Shown: positions 1 to 9,812 of the stretch, piece after piece
Numbering within the stretch: the first letter of the stretch is position 1
How the letters are laid out: each line of letters opens with the position of its first letter
Source: Rhodococcus sp. (in: high G+C Gram-positive bacteria)
GTDB lineage: Bacteria; Actinomycetota; Actinomycetes; Mycobacteriales; Mycobacteriaceae
NCBI RefSeq assembly: GCF_023264675.1
Contig: NZ_JAHFVG010000003.1
Coordinates: forward strand, 186,001-250,000
Direction of reading: 5' to 3'
Length of the DNA: 64,000 nucleotides
Translations under genes and position numbers: made by a program
Notes under the pieces: generated by a model
Seen by the model: the letters and a program-made list of their open reading frames with translations, nothing else
What the model was told of the DNA's origin: nothing
Database searches by the model: none

Positions 1-1217
1 ACGGCGATGTTGGACAGCAGCGAAGACGTCAGACCGTGTGAGTGTTCGGTGCCGCCTTGGAGGTAGACGCCGCCGCGGACATCGCCGGTGGTGCGCAGGC
101 GGTAGTCGCGTTCGACCTCGGGGGTGCCGTCGCCGTGGAAGCTGAACTCCTGCGCGAGCGGTCCGAGGATCGCCGGCAGATCGAGCGTGCGGAAGCCGGT
201 CGCGAAGACCACGGCGTCACAGTTGATGTCTTCGATCTTGCCGGTGGGGCGATGAAGGATGGAAACCTCGACGCCGCTTGCCGTTTCGACAAGTCCGCTG
301 ATCTCGGATGCACCATGGACGAACAGCCTGCGCTTGCCGGTCACCCGCTCACTGTATTCACGCGCGTAGAGTTCCTCGATCAACGGCAGGTCGACGGCCG
401 AGTAGTTGGTCGCGCGATGGTATTTGATCAGCTGGTCCCGGAGTTCGGGAGTCGACTGGTAGAAATCGTCGACAGCCTCGGGATCGAACACTCGGTTCGC
501 GTACGGGCTGTCGTCGGCCGGGCTGTATCCGTACTTGCCGAACACTGCGTGCACGTCGGAATCGGGGAACTGCTCGTGCAGGTGCGCCACGACTTCCGCC
601 GCGCTCTGTCCGGCCCCGACAACCGCGAACGAGCGTTGCTGAATCTCGGGCAGTTCGGCGAGATGCTCGAGCACCCGGTGATTGTGGAACAGCCGCTTGC
701 TCGCCTCGACTCCGTCGGGAAGCTTCGCGGTGAGGCCGCCCGCGAGCACCACATTGCGAGCGCGCAGAACATCTCCGTTGTCGGTGGTGACCTCGAACGT
801 TTCACCGTTCCAGATGACCTCGTTCGCGCGTGTGCCGTACAGGACGTCCGCGCCCACCTTGTCGGCCGCCCATTCGAGGTAGTCGTGAAACTCGAGCCGC
901 GACGGGAAGAAGCTCTGCAGATTGATGAAGTGCGTGAGGCGTCCGCGGTGCGAGAGGTAGTTCAGGAAGGTGTACTCGCTCGCCGTATTGCGCTGCGTTG
1001 CCAAGTCCTTGAGAAACGAGATCTGCATCGTGGTTCCCGGAAGGAGCATTCCAGGGTGCCATCGGAATTCGGACTGCTTTTCGATGAATCGTGCTGTCAG
1101 ACGCTCGGACGGCGAGACCGTTCGATTGTGCTCTTCGAGTGCAATCGCAAGGCCGAGATTGGATGGCCCGAATCCGACGCCTACGATGTCGGTTTCTTCG
1201 TCGATAGTCCTGGACAT
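1..1217 (-). CDS. L-ornithine/L-lysine N-monooxygenase, siderophore type (3' end outside window)
   Basis: This is a flavin-dependent N-hydroxylase of the SidA/PvdA/IucD family. Such enzymes hydroxylate the side-chain amine of ornithine or lysine with NADPH and O2, giving the hydroxamate precursor of a siderophore. About 405 codons are visible and the frame is still open at base 1. An FAD-binding GVGFGPSNLG motif lies at residues 13-22, an NADPH-binding GAGQSAAEV near 200, an FATGF motif near 335, and the family's C-terminal HSHGLTSSLLS at the window edge. The ATG at 1217 directly precedes the FAD motif. Two iron boxes sit just upstream, so the gene is probably repressed by IdeR/DmdR when iron is plentiful. 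Ornithine and lysine cannot be told apart here. The rest of its cluster presumably lies to the left. Confidence 0.93.
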   Translation of the reverse strand, partial: MSRTIDEETDIVGVGFGPSNLGLAIALEEHNRTVSPSERLTARFIEKQSEFRWHPGMLLPGTTMQISFLKDLATQRNTASEYTFLNYLSHRGRLTHFINLQSFFPSRLEFHDYLEWAADKVGADVLYGTRANEVIWNGETFEVTTDNGDVLRARNVVLAGGLTAKLPDGVEASKRLFHNHRVLEHLAELPEIQQRSFAVVGAGQSAAEVVAHLHEQFPDSDVHAVFGKYGYSPADDSPYANRVFDPEAVDDFYQSTPELRDQLIKYHRATNYSAVDLPLIEELYAREYSERVTGKRRLFVHGASEISGLVETASGVEVSILHRPTGKIEDINCDAVVFATGFRTLDLPAILGPLAQEFSFHGDGTPEVERDYRLRTTGDVRGGVYLQGGTEHSHGLTSSLLSNIA

Positions 1218-1255
1218 TGCCCACCTTGATCGTCATCGGTTGAGTTAAGACAGCC

Positions 1256-1274
1256 TTAGTTGTTGGCAACCTTA
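1256..1274. promoter_or_regulatory. Candidate iron box 1 (IdeR/DmdR type)
   Basis: TTAGTTGTTGGCAACCTTA matches 12 of 19 positions of the actinobacterial iron-box consensus TTAGGTTAGGCTAACCTAA. It shares three bases with a better site at 1272-1290, and both lie 39-73 nt upstream of the N-hydroxylase start. Confidence 0.6.
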
Positions 1275-1290
1275 GGGCATGCATACCTAA
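1272..1290. promoter_or_regulatory. Iron box 2 (IdeR/DmdR type)
   Basis: TTAGGGCATGCATACCTAA matches 14 of 19 consensus positions and has the typical TTAGG/CCTAA ends. With the overlapping site at 1256-1274 it forms a tandem operator upstream of the N-hydroxylase. Confidence 0.75.
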
Positions 1291-1640
1291 TAGCCAACAG
1301 CTTCGACCCAACAGCACGCCGGACTCGAGCCACGAATTGGCATACCGCGCAGTTCGCTTCGAAGAAATCGGACGGCCATCGCGGCCCCTGGAGCCTTCGG
1401 CTCGCAAGCCCCGAACCGCAGGTCACAACGTCGGAAAATCACCGACTACTCGGGCATCGTTGCAGTCGACAGCGTCCGTTCCCGAAGGTCGGTTGCGTTG
1501 CTCAGCGAACCGATATCCGTCACGAATGCGAGAAATGTCCGCTTTTCCGAAAGGATATGAATTTTCGACGGTGCCATCCCGAGCCGACCCGAACCGTGAA
1601 CACTGGCCGGCATGGCCGGCCGAACGCGCCAGGCGTCACT
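1291..1640. other. Non-coding stretch between N-hydroxylase promoter and TerD gene
   Basis: No gene is supported here. A GC-rich hairpin at 1605-1621 (GGCCGG, 5-nt loop, CCGGCC) lies about 20 nt past the stop of the minus-strand TerD gene and may be its terminator. Plus-strand open frames through this region are shadows. Confidence 0.5.
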
Positions 1641-2960
1641 TCATTCCAGATCGGCCGGACTCGCCGACGACTCCGGCGCCGACGGGACCCACGGCTTCAG
1701 CGGCTGAACGACATCACGATAGAACGCATCGACGCCGTCGGTGACGCTGCCGATGAACCCCGCAGCCGACCCCGACCGCTTACTTCCCATTTTCGACGGC
1801 GAAGTCAGTGTGAACCGTCGGAGTTCGCTGATACGCCCCGACGTCAAAGACTTCGTATCGGCGCGAACCGTCGCCAAGTTCTCACACGAAACTTCACTGA
1901 CATCGGCAAATACAGCCTCGACAAGGATGTCCGCTGGAGCGTCCTTGAGCTGTCGAAGCAACCAGGATGCGCGCCGGAAGGCGGTGCCGTCGGTGGGCGC
2001 GTCGATGGTCGTGCTGCATTGAATCTTGTTGGTGCGCAAATCCGCCTCTACGCTGACATCACCGGCCGCATCCGGTATGCGCAGCGATGCGGCAAGGCAT
2101 CCAGTCGCAGCGAGCTGCTCGACGATGTGCTCGTTTCGCGCCTGAGGATCATTGATCAGTTTCCTCGGGAGGTGATGCTTCACGGTCACCCCGAGGTCAG
2201 CCGTCATACGCAATGCCAGGTGTCGCGACAACGATGCCCATGTATTCGCTACCGACAACGCCTTGACATCGCTTGCTCTGAGAGTCCCAGCGGTCACCGA
2301 ATCTCGCACCGCGACCCAATGCCGACCCATGTCCACGAACTCGGTCGCGCCGGACTTCGGATGTGTCAAATATCTGACGAACTCACTCAATATCCATACC
2401 TGCAGTGAGTCTGTGAGAGCACCGTGCGACAACACCATCCGAGCCTCGTGAATTATCTCGGACCACGAAATGTGCCGCAGGGAAACCTTGTTCAGTTTGG
2501 TTTTGTTCACCTGAACCGGGAGCTCACCCACTGATGCCGGAATATCGTTGGACACACTCAGCACAACCTCGTACCTGTGCCGCTTGGCGACGTCGAGGTA
2601 ATTCTCGAGTTGCTCCTTCGTCAACTTCCCGGACCCGGTTTTGACTTCCAGTAGCGCCGTCCACACGTTGCCCGCGCGTGATACCCGAAACACGCCGTCA
2701 GGGATGACCTTCCCCTCGCCTTTGACGAACGGTACTTCGAGGTAGCCCTCGAACGGGCCCGACGGTGCCCCGGCACGTGAGCAGATTGCTCGCGCGAACG
2801 GACGCACCGCTTGCATCGTCGCAATCAACGCCGATGTAGCCCGCTTCTCCTGTTCCTCACCCGAACCGACACCAGAAACCGAGAACAACCGAGCAGTGTG
2901 CCACCCCTCGCCGCCGGCAAGAGTGAACTGAGGCGGTTTCCACCTTTCTTGCGACCGGCT
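1641..2960 (-). pseudogene. C-terminal part of a TerD-domain stress protein, out of frame with its N-terminal part
   Basis: From about base 2930 this frame reads KPPQFTLAGGEGWHTARLFS and continues for some 430 residues to a stop at 1641. It includes a stretch with EGYLEVPF, IPDGV and LLEVKTGSGKL, reminiscent of a nuclease-like fold; that is a weak guess. There is no plausible start codon or ribosome site of its own. The TerD frame at 2857-3633 ends a few codons after the same bases, and one extra base near 2925 would join the two into one protein of about 660 residues. I read this as the 3' half of a single gene broken by a one-base deletion or a sequence error. Confidence 0.6.
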
Positions 2961-3633
2961 TTCTCGTGCGCACGCCCCGCTTAGGTGGATCGATATCGAC
3001 GACGGAAACGTCGACGATCTCACCGGTGGCCGTCGTCGCCTGCGCGTGCGAGTCTGCAACTTCCACCACGACAACGTCATCGAGACGATCGTCCTGAGCA
3101 CTGTCGTCGACGTCGACACCGTAATCCTGAGCCAAGCCTGCGAGGCCTGATTCCCACCCTTGTCCGACCGCACGCAGCTTCCACGCGCCGTCGCGTCGGT
3201 ACACCTCACCGAAGACGAGCGCGCGTTCCCATGTCGCGTCGGCGGTGAAGAACTCCCCCAGCACCGAACCCGACTGATCGCGCACCTGAAGAGCTAATTT
3301 ACCGAAGTTGCCCAACACGTGATCATCGGAACTTCCTGCGATGACTACCTTTTCGACGTCGGCGGGAAGTGAGTTCAGATGAATCGACACTCGCTCCTGT
3401 TTACCTTCGTCGGTGCTGCTGCTGCCGAGGTATCGCACTGCGGCGTTCGGAGACTCGGGTTGATTGTAGAAGACGAAATCCGCGTCCGACCTGACCCGGC
3501 TGCCCTCGTCCACCAGCAGCGCCGAGGCATCGAGATCACGCTCGGGGTCGACCCAGGACACGATCACGTCCAACTCGGTTACCTCGACCGGGAGCGAGAT
3601 GTTCTGGCCCTTGGTCAGGATTGGTGAGCTCAC
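2857..3633 (-). CDS. TerD-family stress protein, N-terminal part before an apparent frameshift
   Basis: The first 170 or so residues are a TerD (CABP1/TerZ type) domain, known for calcium binding and linked to tellurite and general stress resistance. The family signature DADFVFYNQPESPNAAVRY lies at residues 50-68, and GAWKLRAVGQGWESGLAGLA closes the domain. A charged linker follows, then about 25 residues (after RKVET, residue 231) that look out of frame. The GTG start at 3633 has AGGAG nine bases upstream. The natural continuation is in another minus-strand frame (1641-2960). A second, intact TerD-containing gene lies at 53338-55203. Confidence 0.82.
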   Translation of the reverse strand: MSSPILTKGQNISLPVEVTELDVIVSWVDPERDLDASALLVDEGSRVRSDADFVFYNQPESPNAAVRYLGSSSTDEGKQERVSIHLNSLPADVEKVVIAGSSDDHVLGNFGKLALQVRDQSGSVLGEFFTADATWERALVFGEVYRRDGAWKLRAVGQGWESGLAGLAQDYGVDVDDSAQDDRLDDVVVVEVADSHAQATTATGEIVDVSVVDIDPPKRGVRTRKPVARKVETASVHSCRRRGVAHCSVVLGFWCRFG

Positions 3634-3785
3634 CGGTGCACGCTCCTGTCGGACATAACGGACTGCAAGGCTCCAGACTATGCATCACAGAAAATCGTCG
3701 CTCGATCTCGAGCAACTTTCATTCGTTTGAATGACTAAACACATAGGCTGTTCGATGCGTGAGTTCGCCAGTACAGTGCCGGCAC

Positions 3786-4514
3786 ATGAACTATCGACGG
3801 TGGGAACGTGCAACGGAATGGCCTCTCGCCGCAGCAGCGTTGACATTTCTCGCGATCTATAGCTGGACGGTGCTGAACCAGCCGACTGGCACCGGCGAAC
3901 GACTCGCCGAGCGTGCCGTACTCGCTATATGGGTGCTGTTCGGACTCGACTACGCCGTCCGGCTCGCTCTCGCAGAACAACGAACTCGTTGGTTCGCGCT
4001 GCACCTCCACGAACTCGCAATCGTCCTGCTGCCCGCGCTCCGACCGCTCCGGCTACTGCGCCTTCTCACCCTCGTCAGCTTTTTACAACGTTCGGTGGGC
4101 GGCGCACTTCGGGGGCGCGTCGTCGCCTACGCCGTGACCGGCACGCTCTTACTGGTCTTCGTGGCATCGCTTGCCATGCTCGACGCCGAACGGGCCGCGC
4201 CTGCAGGAAACATAAAGACATTTCCCGATGCCCTCTGGTGGGCAACCGCTACCGTCACCACGGTCGGATACGGCGACTACACACCCACCACCGGCACGGG
4301 TCGATGCATCGCGGTCGGTCTCATGATCGCCGGGATCGCCCTGCTGGGGGTCGTCACCGCGACGTTGGCGTCGTGGCTCGTCCAGAAAGTCGCCGAACAG
4401 GACGACGTGAACCAAGCCGTCACCCAGCAGCAGATCGCCGAACTCACAATCCAGATTGCTGCCCTTCGTTCTGAACTCGCAGCGCCGTACGAAGCCGACA
4501 ACCCACAGCCGTAG
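3786..4514 (+). CDS. Voltage-gated-type potassium channel (VIC family)
   Basis: A 242-residue membrane protein with the potassium selectivity filter TVGYGD at residues 159-164, preceded by a pore helix (FPDALWWATA). Hydrophobic segments occur near residues 13-31, 44-62, 78-100 (an arginine-studded S4-like stretch, RPLRLLRLL), 117-136 and 172-195. A polar C-terminal tail follows. It should pass K+ across the membrane. I chose the ATG at 3786; a GTG at 3759 would add nine residues, and neither has a clear ribosome site, so translation may be leaderless. It stands alone between divergent and convergent neighbours. Confidence 0.88.
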   Translation: MNYRRWERATEWPLAAAALTFLAIYSWTVLNQPTGTGERLAERAVLAIWVLFGLDYAVRLALAEQRTRWFALHLHELAIVLLPALRPLRLLRLLTLVSFLQRSVGGALRGRVVAYAVTGTLLLVFVASLAMLDAERAAPAGNIKTFPDALWWATATVTTVGYGDYTPTTGTGRCIAVGLMIAGIALLGVVTATLASWLVQKVAEQDDVNQAVTQQQIAELTIQIAALRSELAAPYEADNPQP

Positions 4515-4581
4515 ACCTCGAATCGTTGCGCGACACGTTTACGCTCGTGAGGCCGGGGGCGACTTGGACAAATCGATCAAC

Positions 4582-5283
4582 CTAAGACGCCTGATCGCCA
4601 CCATCGGCACCACGCTGGGCGCGAATGACGACGATCTCCTCCATTCGACGTCCCCGATCGAGGATTCCGCGCATTTCGAGCCATCGTGCCCGCGATCGCA
4701 TGACCGGGCCGAACGGAATGGTCTTTCGTTTGACCACCGTTGCAGTCAATCCCGCGTTGCGCAATTGGCGCAGAGAGGTTGTGATCCCGGCAAATTCGGA
4801 GTGCACGATCAAAGCGATCCCGCCTGGAGTCAACAACGAAGCCATGTTCGCGCACAACGGTTCGAGTACACGTCGGCCGTCCCTCCCGGCATTCCACGCT
4901 GAGGACAACGAATCCTTCTGTACCTCATGGTCACTGGACGGTACGTAAGGCGGGTTGCAGAGTACGACGTCGAACGGGGCCAGAGCCAAAGCGTCGACGA
5001 GCCCACCGTGCACCACCTCGATCGCCAATCCGGCGTCCGCGGCAGCTGCTTTCGCACACCGAACTGCAGCAGGTTCGATATCGACTGCGATCACCTCCCG
5101 TGCACCACAGGTAGCGGCATTCATGGCCACGACTCCGCTACCGGTGCACAGATCGAGGACCCTTGACCCCGAGGTAATCCGGGCCTTGTCCATGGCCGAC
5201 AGCAAAAGATACGAGTCCGCTTGCGGTGTATAGACATCAGCATCCACACCCATCGGCGTGTTGCATCGCTGCACGGTTGTCAT
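4582..5283 (-). CDS. HemK2/PrmC-like class I methyltransferase
   Basis: A 233-residue SAM-dependent methyltransferase. Motif I (VLDLCTGSG) is at residues 42-50 and the NPPY motif of enzymes that methylate amide or exocyclic nitrogens is at 110-113. The N-terminal VYTPQADSYLLL resembles the HemK2/Mtq2 branch, which methylates a release-factor glutamine, but the substrate here is unproven. The ATG at 5283 follows GAGGGGGACGAG; an in-frame start 15 codons earlier lacks this support. It is divergent from the NRPS gene. Confidence 0.8.
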   Translation of the reverse strand: MTTVQRCNTPMGVDADVYTPQADSYLLLSAMDKARITSGSRVLDLCTGSGVVAMNAATCGAREVIAVDIEPAAVRCAKAAAADAGLAIEVVHGGLVDALALAPFDVVLCNPPYVPSSDHEVQKDSLSSAWNAGRDGRRVLEPLCANMASLLTPGGIALIVHSEFAGITTSLRQLRNAGLTATVVKRKTIPFGPVMRSRARWLEMRGILDRGRRMEEIVVIRAQRGADGGDQAS

Positions 5284-5377
5284 CTCGTCCCCCTCGGTTT
5301 CCGGTAACAGCAGCTGCGCGTACCCCATCCCGGTCGGTCCTCGAACCGGGAATCAACGCATCCACATGTAGTGTAGT

Positions 5378-5395
5378 GCTACTTGCCGTGTAGTA
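5378..5395 (+). promoter_or_regulatory. Candidate BlaI operator upstream of the NRPS
   Basis: GCTAC-N7-GTAGTA lies 47-64 nt before the NRPS start. The same spaced dyad occurs, on the other strand, 60-77 nt before the blaI start (11617-11634). It partly overlaps the palindrome GTAGTGCTAC (5373-5382), and further GTAGT half-sites flank it. Confidence 0.6.
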
Positions 5396-5441
5396 GTTTG
5401 AGTCGTAGTGCTCGAGAAGACGGCCGGAGAGGGGGTGGAAC

Positions 5442-8400
5442 GTGTCCGATTCAGGAGTGCTGCCGATGACGTCAGCGCAAGAAGCGATCTGGTTGGCGCA
5501 GCACCTCTCGCCCGAGGTTCCGTTCACCATCGCGTACTACGTCGATCTGGTCGGCGAGATCGATGTGGACCTGCTCAGCGCGTGCGCACACCGCGCCCAC
5601 GTCGAATTCGGCTCGACCACCGTGCGTTTCGAGGACGATGACGGCCCGGTCCAGCGCGTCGGCCGTGGGGATCTGCCTGTGACGGTCGTCGATTTCCGAA
5701 CTGCCACACATCCGAGCGCCGATGCCCGAACGTGGATGGACGAACACTGTGAATCGCCGCTGCCGATCACCTCGGAATGCTTGGTCACTGCCGCGATCCT
5801 GCGCATCGGCGACGATCGATGCTGGTGGTACACCCGATCACACCACATCGTGCTCGATGGTTACGCCTCGACCATGGTGCTCAGACGAATCGCCGAGCTC
5901 TTCCTGGCTGCCGGAAACGGCACGGAGCCGAGTCCCGTCGGGGCGCTCGACCCCACCGAAGCAGCAACCGTCGACACCGACTACACCACCTCGGCGCGCT
6001 ACCACCGAGACAAGCACTACTGGTCAACGATCACCAGTGAACTCGGCCCACAAAGCTCCCTCGCCGGACGATCCGCGGCCCCGTCGCCGCGGCCGCTTCG
6101 GGTGAGCGGATCCACGACCAACCTTCGAACGTCCGAATCCCACCGCTGGTCCGACCGCGGCACACAGTCGTCCACGGTTCTCGTCGCAGCGTTCGCGGCA
6201 CTGCATGCCCGGCTCACCGACTCGGTCGACACCGTCCTTTCCCTGCCTCTCGCGGGGCGGCCCACGGCCCGGTTGCGACGCTCCGGCGGCACGTATTCGA
6301 ACGTTGTGCCCCTTCGCCTTCCCGGTATCGGCGCCACAACGGTCGATGGAGCAGTGAAGCTCACCGAACTCGCTGTGACGTCTGCCCTTCGGCATCAACT
6401 GTTTCCGGCCGCCGGGTCTTCCGACGGCCGCTCCCCCGGGCCCGTGGTCAACCTGATGCTCTTCGACGATCGGATCCCGCTGGGCACAGTCGACGGCACG
6501 ATGCACATCTTGTCCACCGGCCCGATCGCCGACATCGCGCTCGATGTCCACCCTGGACGATCAGATGCGCAGTGGGGCTGGGAGTTCGAGGCCAACCCCG
6601 TTCTCTATACCCACGCCGACGTAAAACTCGTCTCCCAGCGATTCCTGCACTTCCTCGAGCAGTTCCTCGATCCCGAGAACCGCGACCGCAACATCGCTGA
6701 CCTCGGCATCACCTCCCCCGACGAGGAAGACACAACTCTTACGCTGTCAGGACGCGCAGCGCCCGCCACCGCCACGCTCGGCGCTCTGCTCACTCGGTTC
6801 GCGACCACCCACGTCGACTCACCGGCGGTGTGCGGCGATGGTACCGAGATCAGCTACCGCGAGCTGGACCGGCGATCGACAACGCTTGCAGCGGCGCTGC
6901 ACAGCAACGGGATCGGGCACGGCGACGTGGTAGCGGTCATGGTGCCGCGCTCCATCGATTCCGTCGTCGCGGTCTGGGCAGTCCAACGAGCGGGCGCCAC
7001 GTATCTTCCTCTGGACACCAGGCATCCCCGCAGTCGGATCGCGTACATGCTCGCCGACTCCGCGGCGGCCATCGTCGTGTGCACCGATTCGACGGGTGCC
7101 TCGGTGCCACCGGGGATGGCCCGGCTCGATATCGCCAGTGCAGGAGACGCTCTCAACCGTGTCGTCGATCTCCCCTCTCCCCTCCCGTCCAGTGCCGCGT
7201 ACATCATCTACACCTCCGGTACCAGCGGTACGCCCAAAGGGGTGGTGGTCACCCATGCAGGCCTCGGACCTCTCCATGCCCAGATCGACGACGCATACCG
7301 GCTCGGCACGAACTCCCGCGTACTACATCTCGCGTCCCCCGGCTTCGACACCTCTCTGGTGGAGATCTTGGCTGCAGCGTCAGCCGGTTGCACCCTCGTC
7401 CTCCCTCCCCCCGATGTCATCGGTGGACCAGAACTGACCGAGGTGATGGCCGAACAGCACGTCACTCATGTATTCACCACGCCATCGGTTCTCGCCACTC
7501 TCGAGCCGCAGTCGCTGGCAGAACTCGAGGTCGTGATCACCGGCGGCGAGGGGTGCCCTCAACAGTTGGCGGACACGCTGAGCGCTCAGGTGACGTTGTT
7601 CAATGCCTATGGTCCCACCGAAGCCACCTGCAGCGTCACGATGACCGACGCACTCTCGCCCGGTAATCCGGTCACGATCGGTACACCGATGCGCGGCGTC
7701 GAACTCGAAGTATTGGATCGCGACCTCAGACCGAGACCTGCCGGTACGCTCGGCGAGCTCTACATTTGCGGCCCGGCAGTTGCGCGCGGTTACGTCGGCC
7801 GTTCCGCGGAGACTGCATCTCGATTCGTTGCAGCACCGTTCGGTGAGGCAGGACAACGGATGTACCGGACCGGCGACATCGTCCGACAACTTCCCGACGG
7901 CTCGATCGACTACATCGGGCGCGCGGACGCTCAGATCGAGCTTCACGGCATTCGGATCGAGCCCGCCGAAATCGATGCGGCTGTGTGCACGCTGCCCGCT
8001 GTGCACCGGTCGGTCACGGTGCTGGCCGATATGGGTGATGGCCACCCGATACTTGCCACGTACGTCGTCGCGGCGCCCAACGAGACGGTGGATCCTGTCG
8101 CTGCACGGACATATCTCGCCGGACGACTACCCGCAGTCATGGTTCCGGGCGTCGTGATCGTCCTCGATTCGATGCCCCTGACCACAAACCGCAAGGTGGA
8201 TGTTCGGTCGTTGCCCGCCCCGACCCCTTCGACCACTGTGGGCGGGTCGACGGCCCCGCGCGGGGACGTGGAAAGTGCTCTGGCAGAGATATTCTGCGCA
8301 GTACTCTCCGTCGATTCGGTCGATGCCGACGCCTCGTTCTTCGACCTGGGTGGCACCTCGTTGGCCGCCACCCGCATCGTGAGCCGAATACGGTCGAGCA

Positions 8401-9812
8401 TGAAGGTCACTGTCGGGGTGCGCGATCTGGTAGCCAACCCGTCTGTTCGCTCACTCGCGACAACGTTGGTCGGTGCAGAGGTCGTGAGCATCGGACCGAT
8501 TCCGGGGAGGTCCGACAGCGTCGCCGTGATCCCGCTTGCTCCTGCGCAAGCGCACATCGACCGCAGCACCGATGAACCCCTCTACAACCTTCCGTTCACC
8601 ATCGAGGTTCGAAGCGCGCTGAACACGGCGGCCCTCGAAGCAGCAGTCCGCGACATCGTCGAGCGTCACCGAACACTGCGCACGGTGTATCAGGATTCTG
8701 CTTGGGGTCCGCGCCAAATCGTGGTTCCGCTGCACGAAGCGCACATTCCGCTTCACGCCTGCGATTCCGAGGAATCGCTCATTTCTTTGTTGCACAGGGG
8801 CTTCGACGTCGGCAGCGAGCTGCCGATCCGCTTCGGATATCACCGCCGAGCCGACAACACCTACAGCATCGGCTGCGTAATTCACCACATCGCAGCAGAC
8901 GGGTGGTCCCTCGCAGTGTTGGCTCGCGAGATGCTGCTTGCCTACGGTCGACGAGAGAACGATGCGGCGCCGTTGTGGCCCGAGCTCCCCCTCCACTATT
9001 CCGATTACGCGTTGTGGGCGCAGACGCCTGCCGACGTCGACGAGGTCGACTACTGGCGCAGCGAGCTCGCCGACCTGCCCGACGAACTCCAACTTCCATT
9101 CGATCGCCCGCGTCCACACGTCGCCAGCCTTCGCGCGGGCCGGGTGAGTACAGTCCTCGATGCACGCGCGGTGGCCCGGTTGACATCGCTGGCCGCCGGC
9201 GAAGGCGCGGGCCTGTTCACCGCGCTCCGGGCTGCAGTGCTGGTCACTCTCGCCCGGGTGTCGGGAAGTACCGACATCGTCATCGGAACACCGACAGCCG
9301 GACGGACCGATCCGATACTCGACGATGTAGTCGGAATGTTCGTCAACACCCTCGCTCTGAGAACCGACATCGCCGGTGCACAGTCGATCTCGGATGTACT
9401 ACGTCTGTGTCATGACACCGAGGTTCGTGCACTCGATCACACCGGAGTGCAATTCGAGGACCTCGTCCGGATCCTGGCGCCCTCGCAGCATTGTTGGATT
9501 CACCCGTTCTTTCAGGTGGCGCTTTCGTTCGACAGCTTCGTCTCGATGTCTCTCGACACGGAGTACTTGGACGCCGACATCATCCCGAGGCCGGTCGACA
9601 TCGCACGGTGCGACCTGCACATCCATATCGCGGCCGAGCCGTCCGACACAGGCACGCCCACGCCGTTGACACTCGATATCGTCTACGCGCGGGACCTCTT
9701 CGACGAACACACGGTAGTGGCGTTGTCCAGCAGCCTGATCACCGTCATCACCGACATCGTCACCGATCCCACTACCCACTGGTCCATCCCCCGAACTACC
9801 AGGAGTAACTGA
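5442..9812 (+). CDS. Non-ribosomal peptide synthetase, one module plus extra condensation domain (C-A-T-C)
   Basis: A 1456-residue NRPS. Order: condensation domain 1 (about 1-430, active site HHIVLDG near 134); adenylation domain (about 455-930, YTSGTSGTPKG near 588, NAYGPTEAT near 721, ending NRKVDVRSLP); carrier domain (FFDLGGTSLAATR near 966, Ser for phosphopantetheine); condensation domain 2 (about 1030-1456, HHIAADG near 1147). There is no thioesterase or reductase, so the product must be released by the last C domain or passed to another protein. The amino acid activated was not deduced. The start is GTG 5442 after a G-rich ribosome site. The stop overlaps the next start (TGATG). An upstream dyad shared with blaI suggests BlaI control. 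Confidence 0.95.
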   Translation: MSDSGVLPMTSAQEAIWLAQHLSPEVPFTIAYYVDLVGEIDVDLLSACAHRAHVEFGSTTVRFEDDDGPVQRVGRGDLPVTVVDFRTATHPSADARTWMDEHCESPLPITSECLVTAAILRIGDDRCWWYTRSHHIVLDGYASTMVLRRIAELFLAAGNGTEPSPVGALDPTEAATVDTDYTTSARYHRDKHYWSTITSELGPQSSLAGRSAAPSPRPLRVSGSTTNLRTSESHRWSDRGTQSSTVLVAAFAALHARLTDSVDTVLSLPLAGRPTARLRRSGGTYSNVVPLRLPGIGATTVDGAVKLTELAVTSALRHQLFPAAGSSDGRSPGPVVNLMLFDDRIPLGTVDGTMHILSTGPIADIALDVHPGRSDAQWGWEFEANPVLYTHADVKLVSQRFLHFLEQFLDPENRDRNIADLGITSPDEEDTTLTLSGRAAPATATLGALLTRFATTHVDSPAVCGDGTEISYRELDRRSTTLAAALHSNGIGHGDVVAVMVPRSIDSVVAVWAVQRAGATYLPLDTRHPRSRIAYMLADSAAAIVVCTDSTGASVPPGMARLDIASAGDALNRVVDLPSPLPSSAAYIIYTSGTSGTPKGVVVTHAGLGPLHAQIDDAYRLGTNSRVLHLASPGFDTSLVEILAAASAGCTLVLPPPDVIGGPELTEVMAEQHVTHVFTTPSVLATLEPQSLAELEVVITGGEGCPQQLADTLSAQVTLFNAYGPTEATCSVTMTDALSPGNPVTIGTPMRGVELEVLDRDLRPRPAGTLGELYICGPAVARGYVGRSAETASRFVAAPFGEAGQRMYRTGDIVRQLPDGSIDYIGRADAQIELHGIRIEPAEIDAAVCTLPAVHRSVTVLADMGDGHPILATYVVAAPNETVDPVAARTYLAGRLPAVMVPGVVIVLDSMPLTTNRKVDVRSLPAPTPSTTVGGSTAPRGDVESALAEIFCAVLSVDSVDADASFFDLGGTSLAATRIVSRIRSSMKVTVGVRDLVANPSVRSLATTLVGAEVVSIGPIPGRSDSVAVIPLAPAQAHIDRSTDEPLYNLPFTIEVRSALNTAALEAAVRDIVERHRTLRTVYQDSAWGPRQIVVPLHEAHIPLHACDSEESLISLLHRGFDVGSELPIRFGYHRRADNTYSIGCVIHHIAADGWSLAVLAREMLLAYGRRENDAAPLWPELPLHYSDYALWAQTPADVDEVDYWRSELADLPDELQLPFDRPRPHVASLRAGRVSTVLDARAVARLTSLAAGEGAGLFTALRAAVLVTLARVSGSTDIVIGTPTAGRTDPILDDVVGMFVNTLALRTDIAGAQSISDVLRLCHDTEVRALDHTGVQFEDLVRILAPSQHCWIHPFFQVALSFDSFVSMSLDTEYLDADIIPRPVDIARCDLHIHIAAEPSDTGTPTPLTLDIVYARDLFDEHTVVALSSSLITVITDIVTDPTTHWSIPRTTRSN

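Noticed and set aside
42-2408. Long plus-strand open frames (395 and 382 residues) at 42-1229 and 1260-2408
   Set aside because: They are antisense to the N-hydroxylase and TerD genes, have no family motifs and reflect high-GC codon bias.
2900-2960. Programmed ribosomal frameshifting in the TerD gene
   Set aside because: No X-XXY-YYZ heptamer in the right frame and no clear stimulatory structure; a lost base is simpler.
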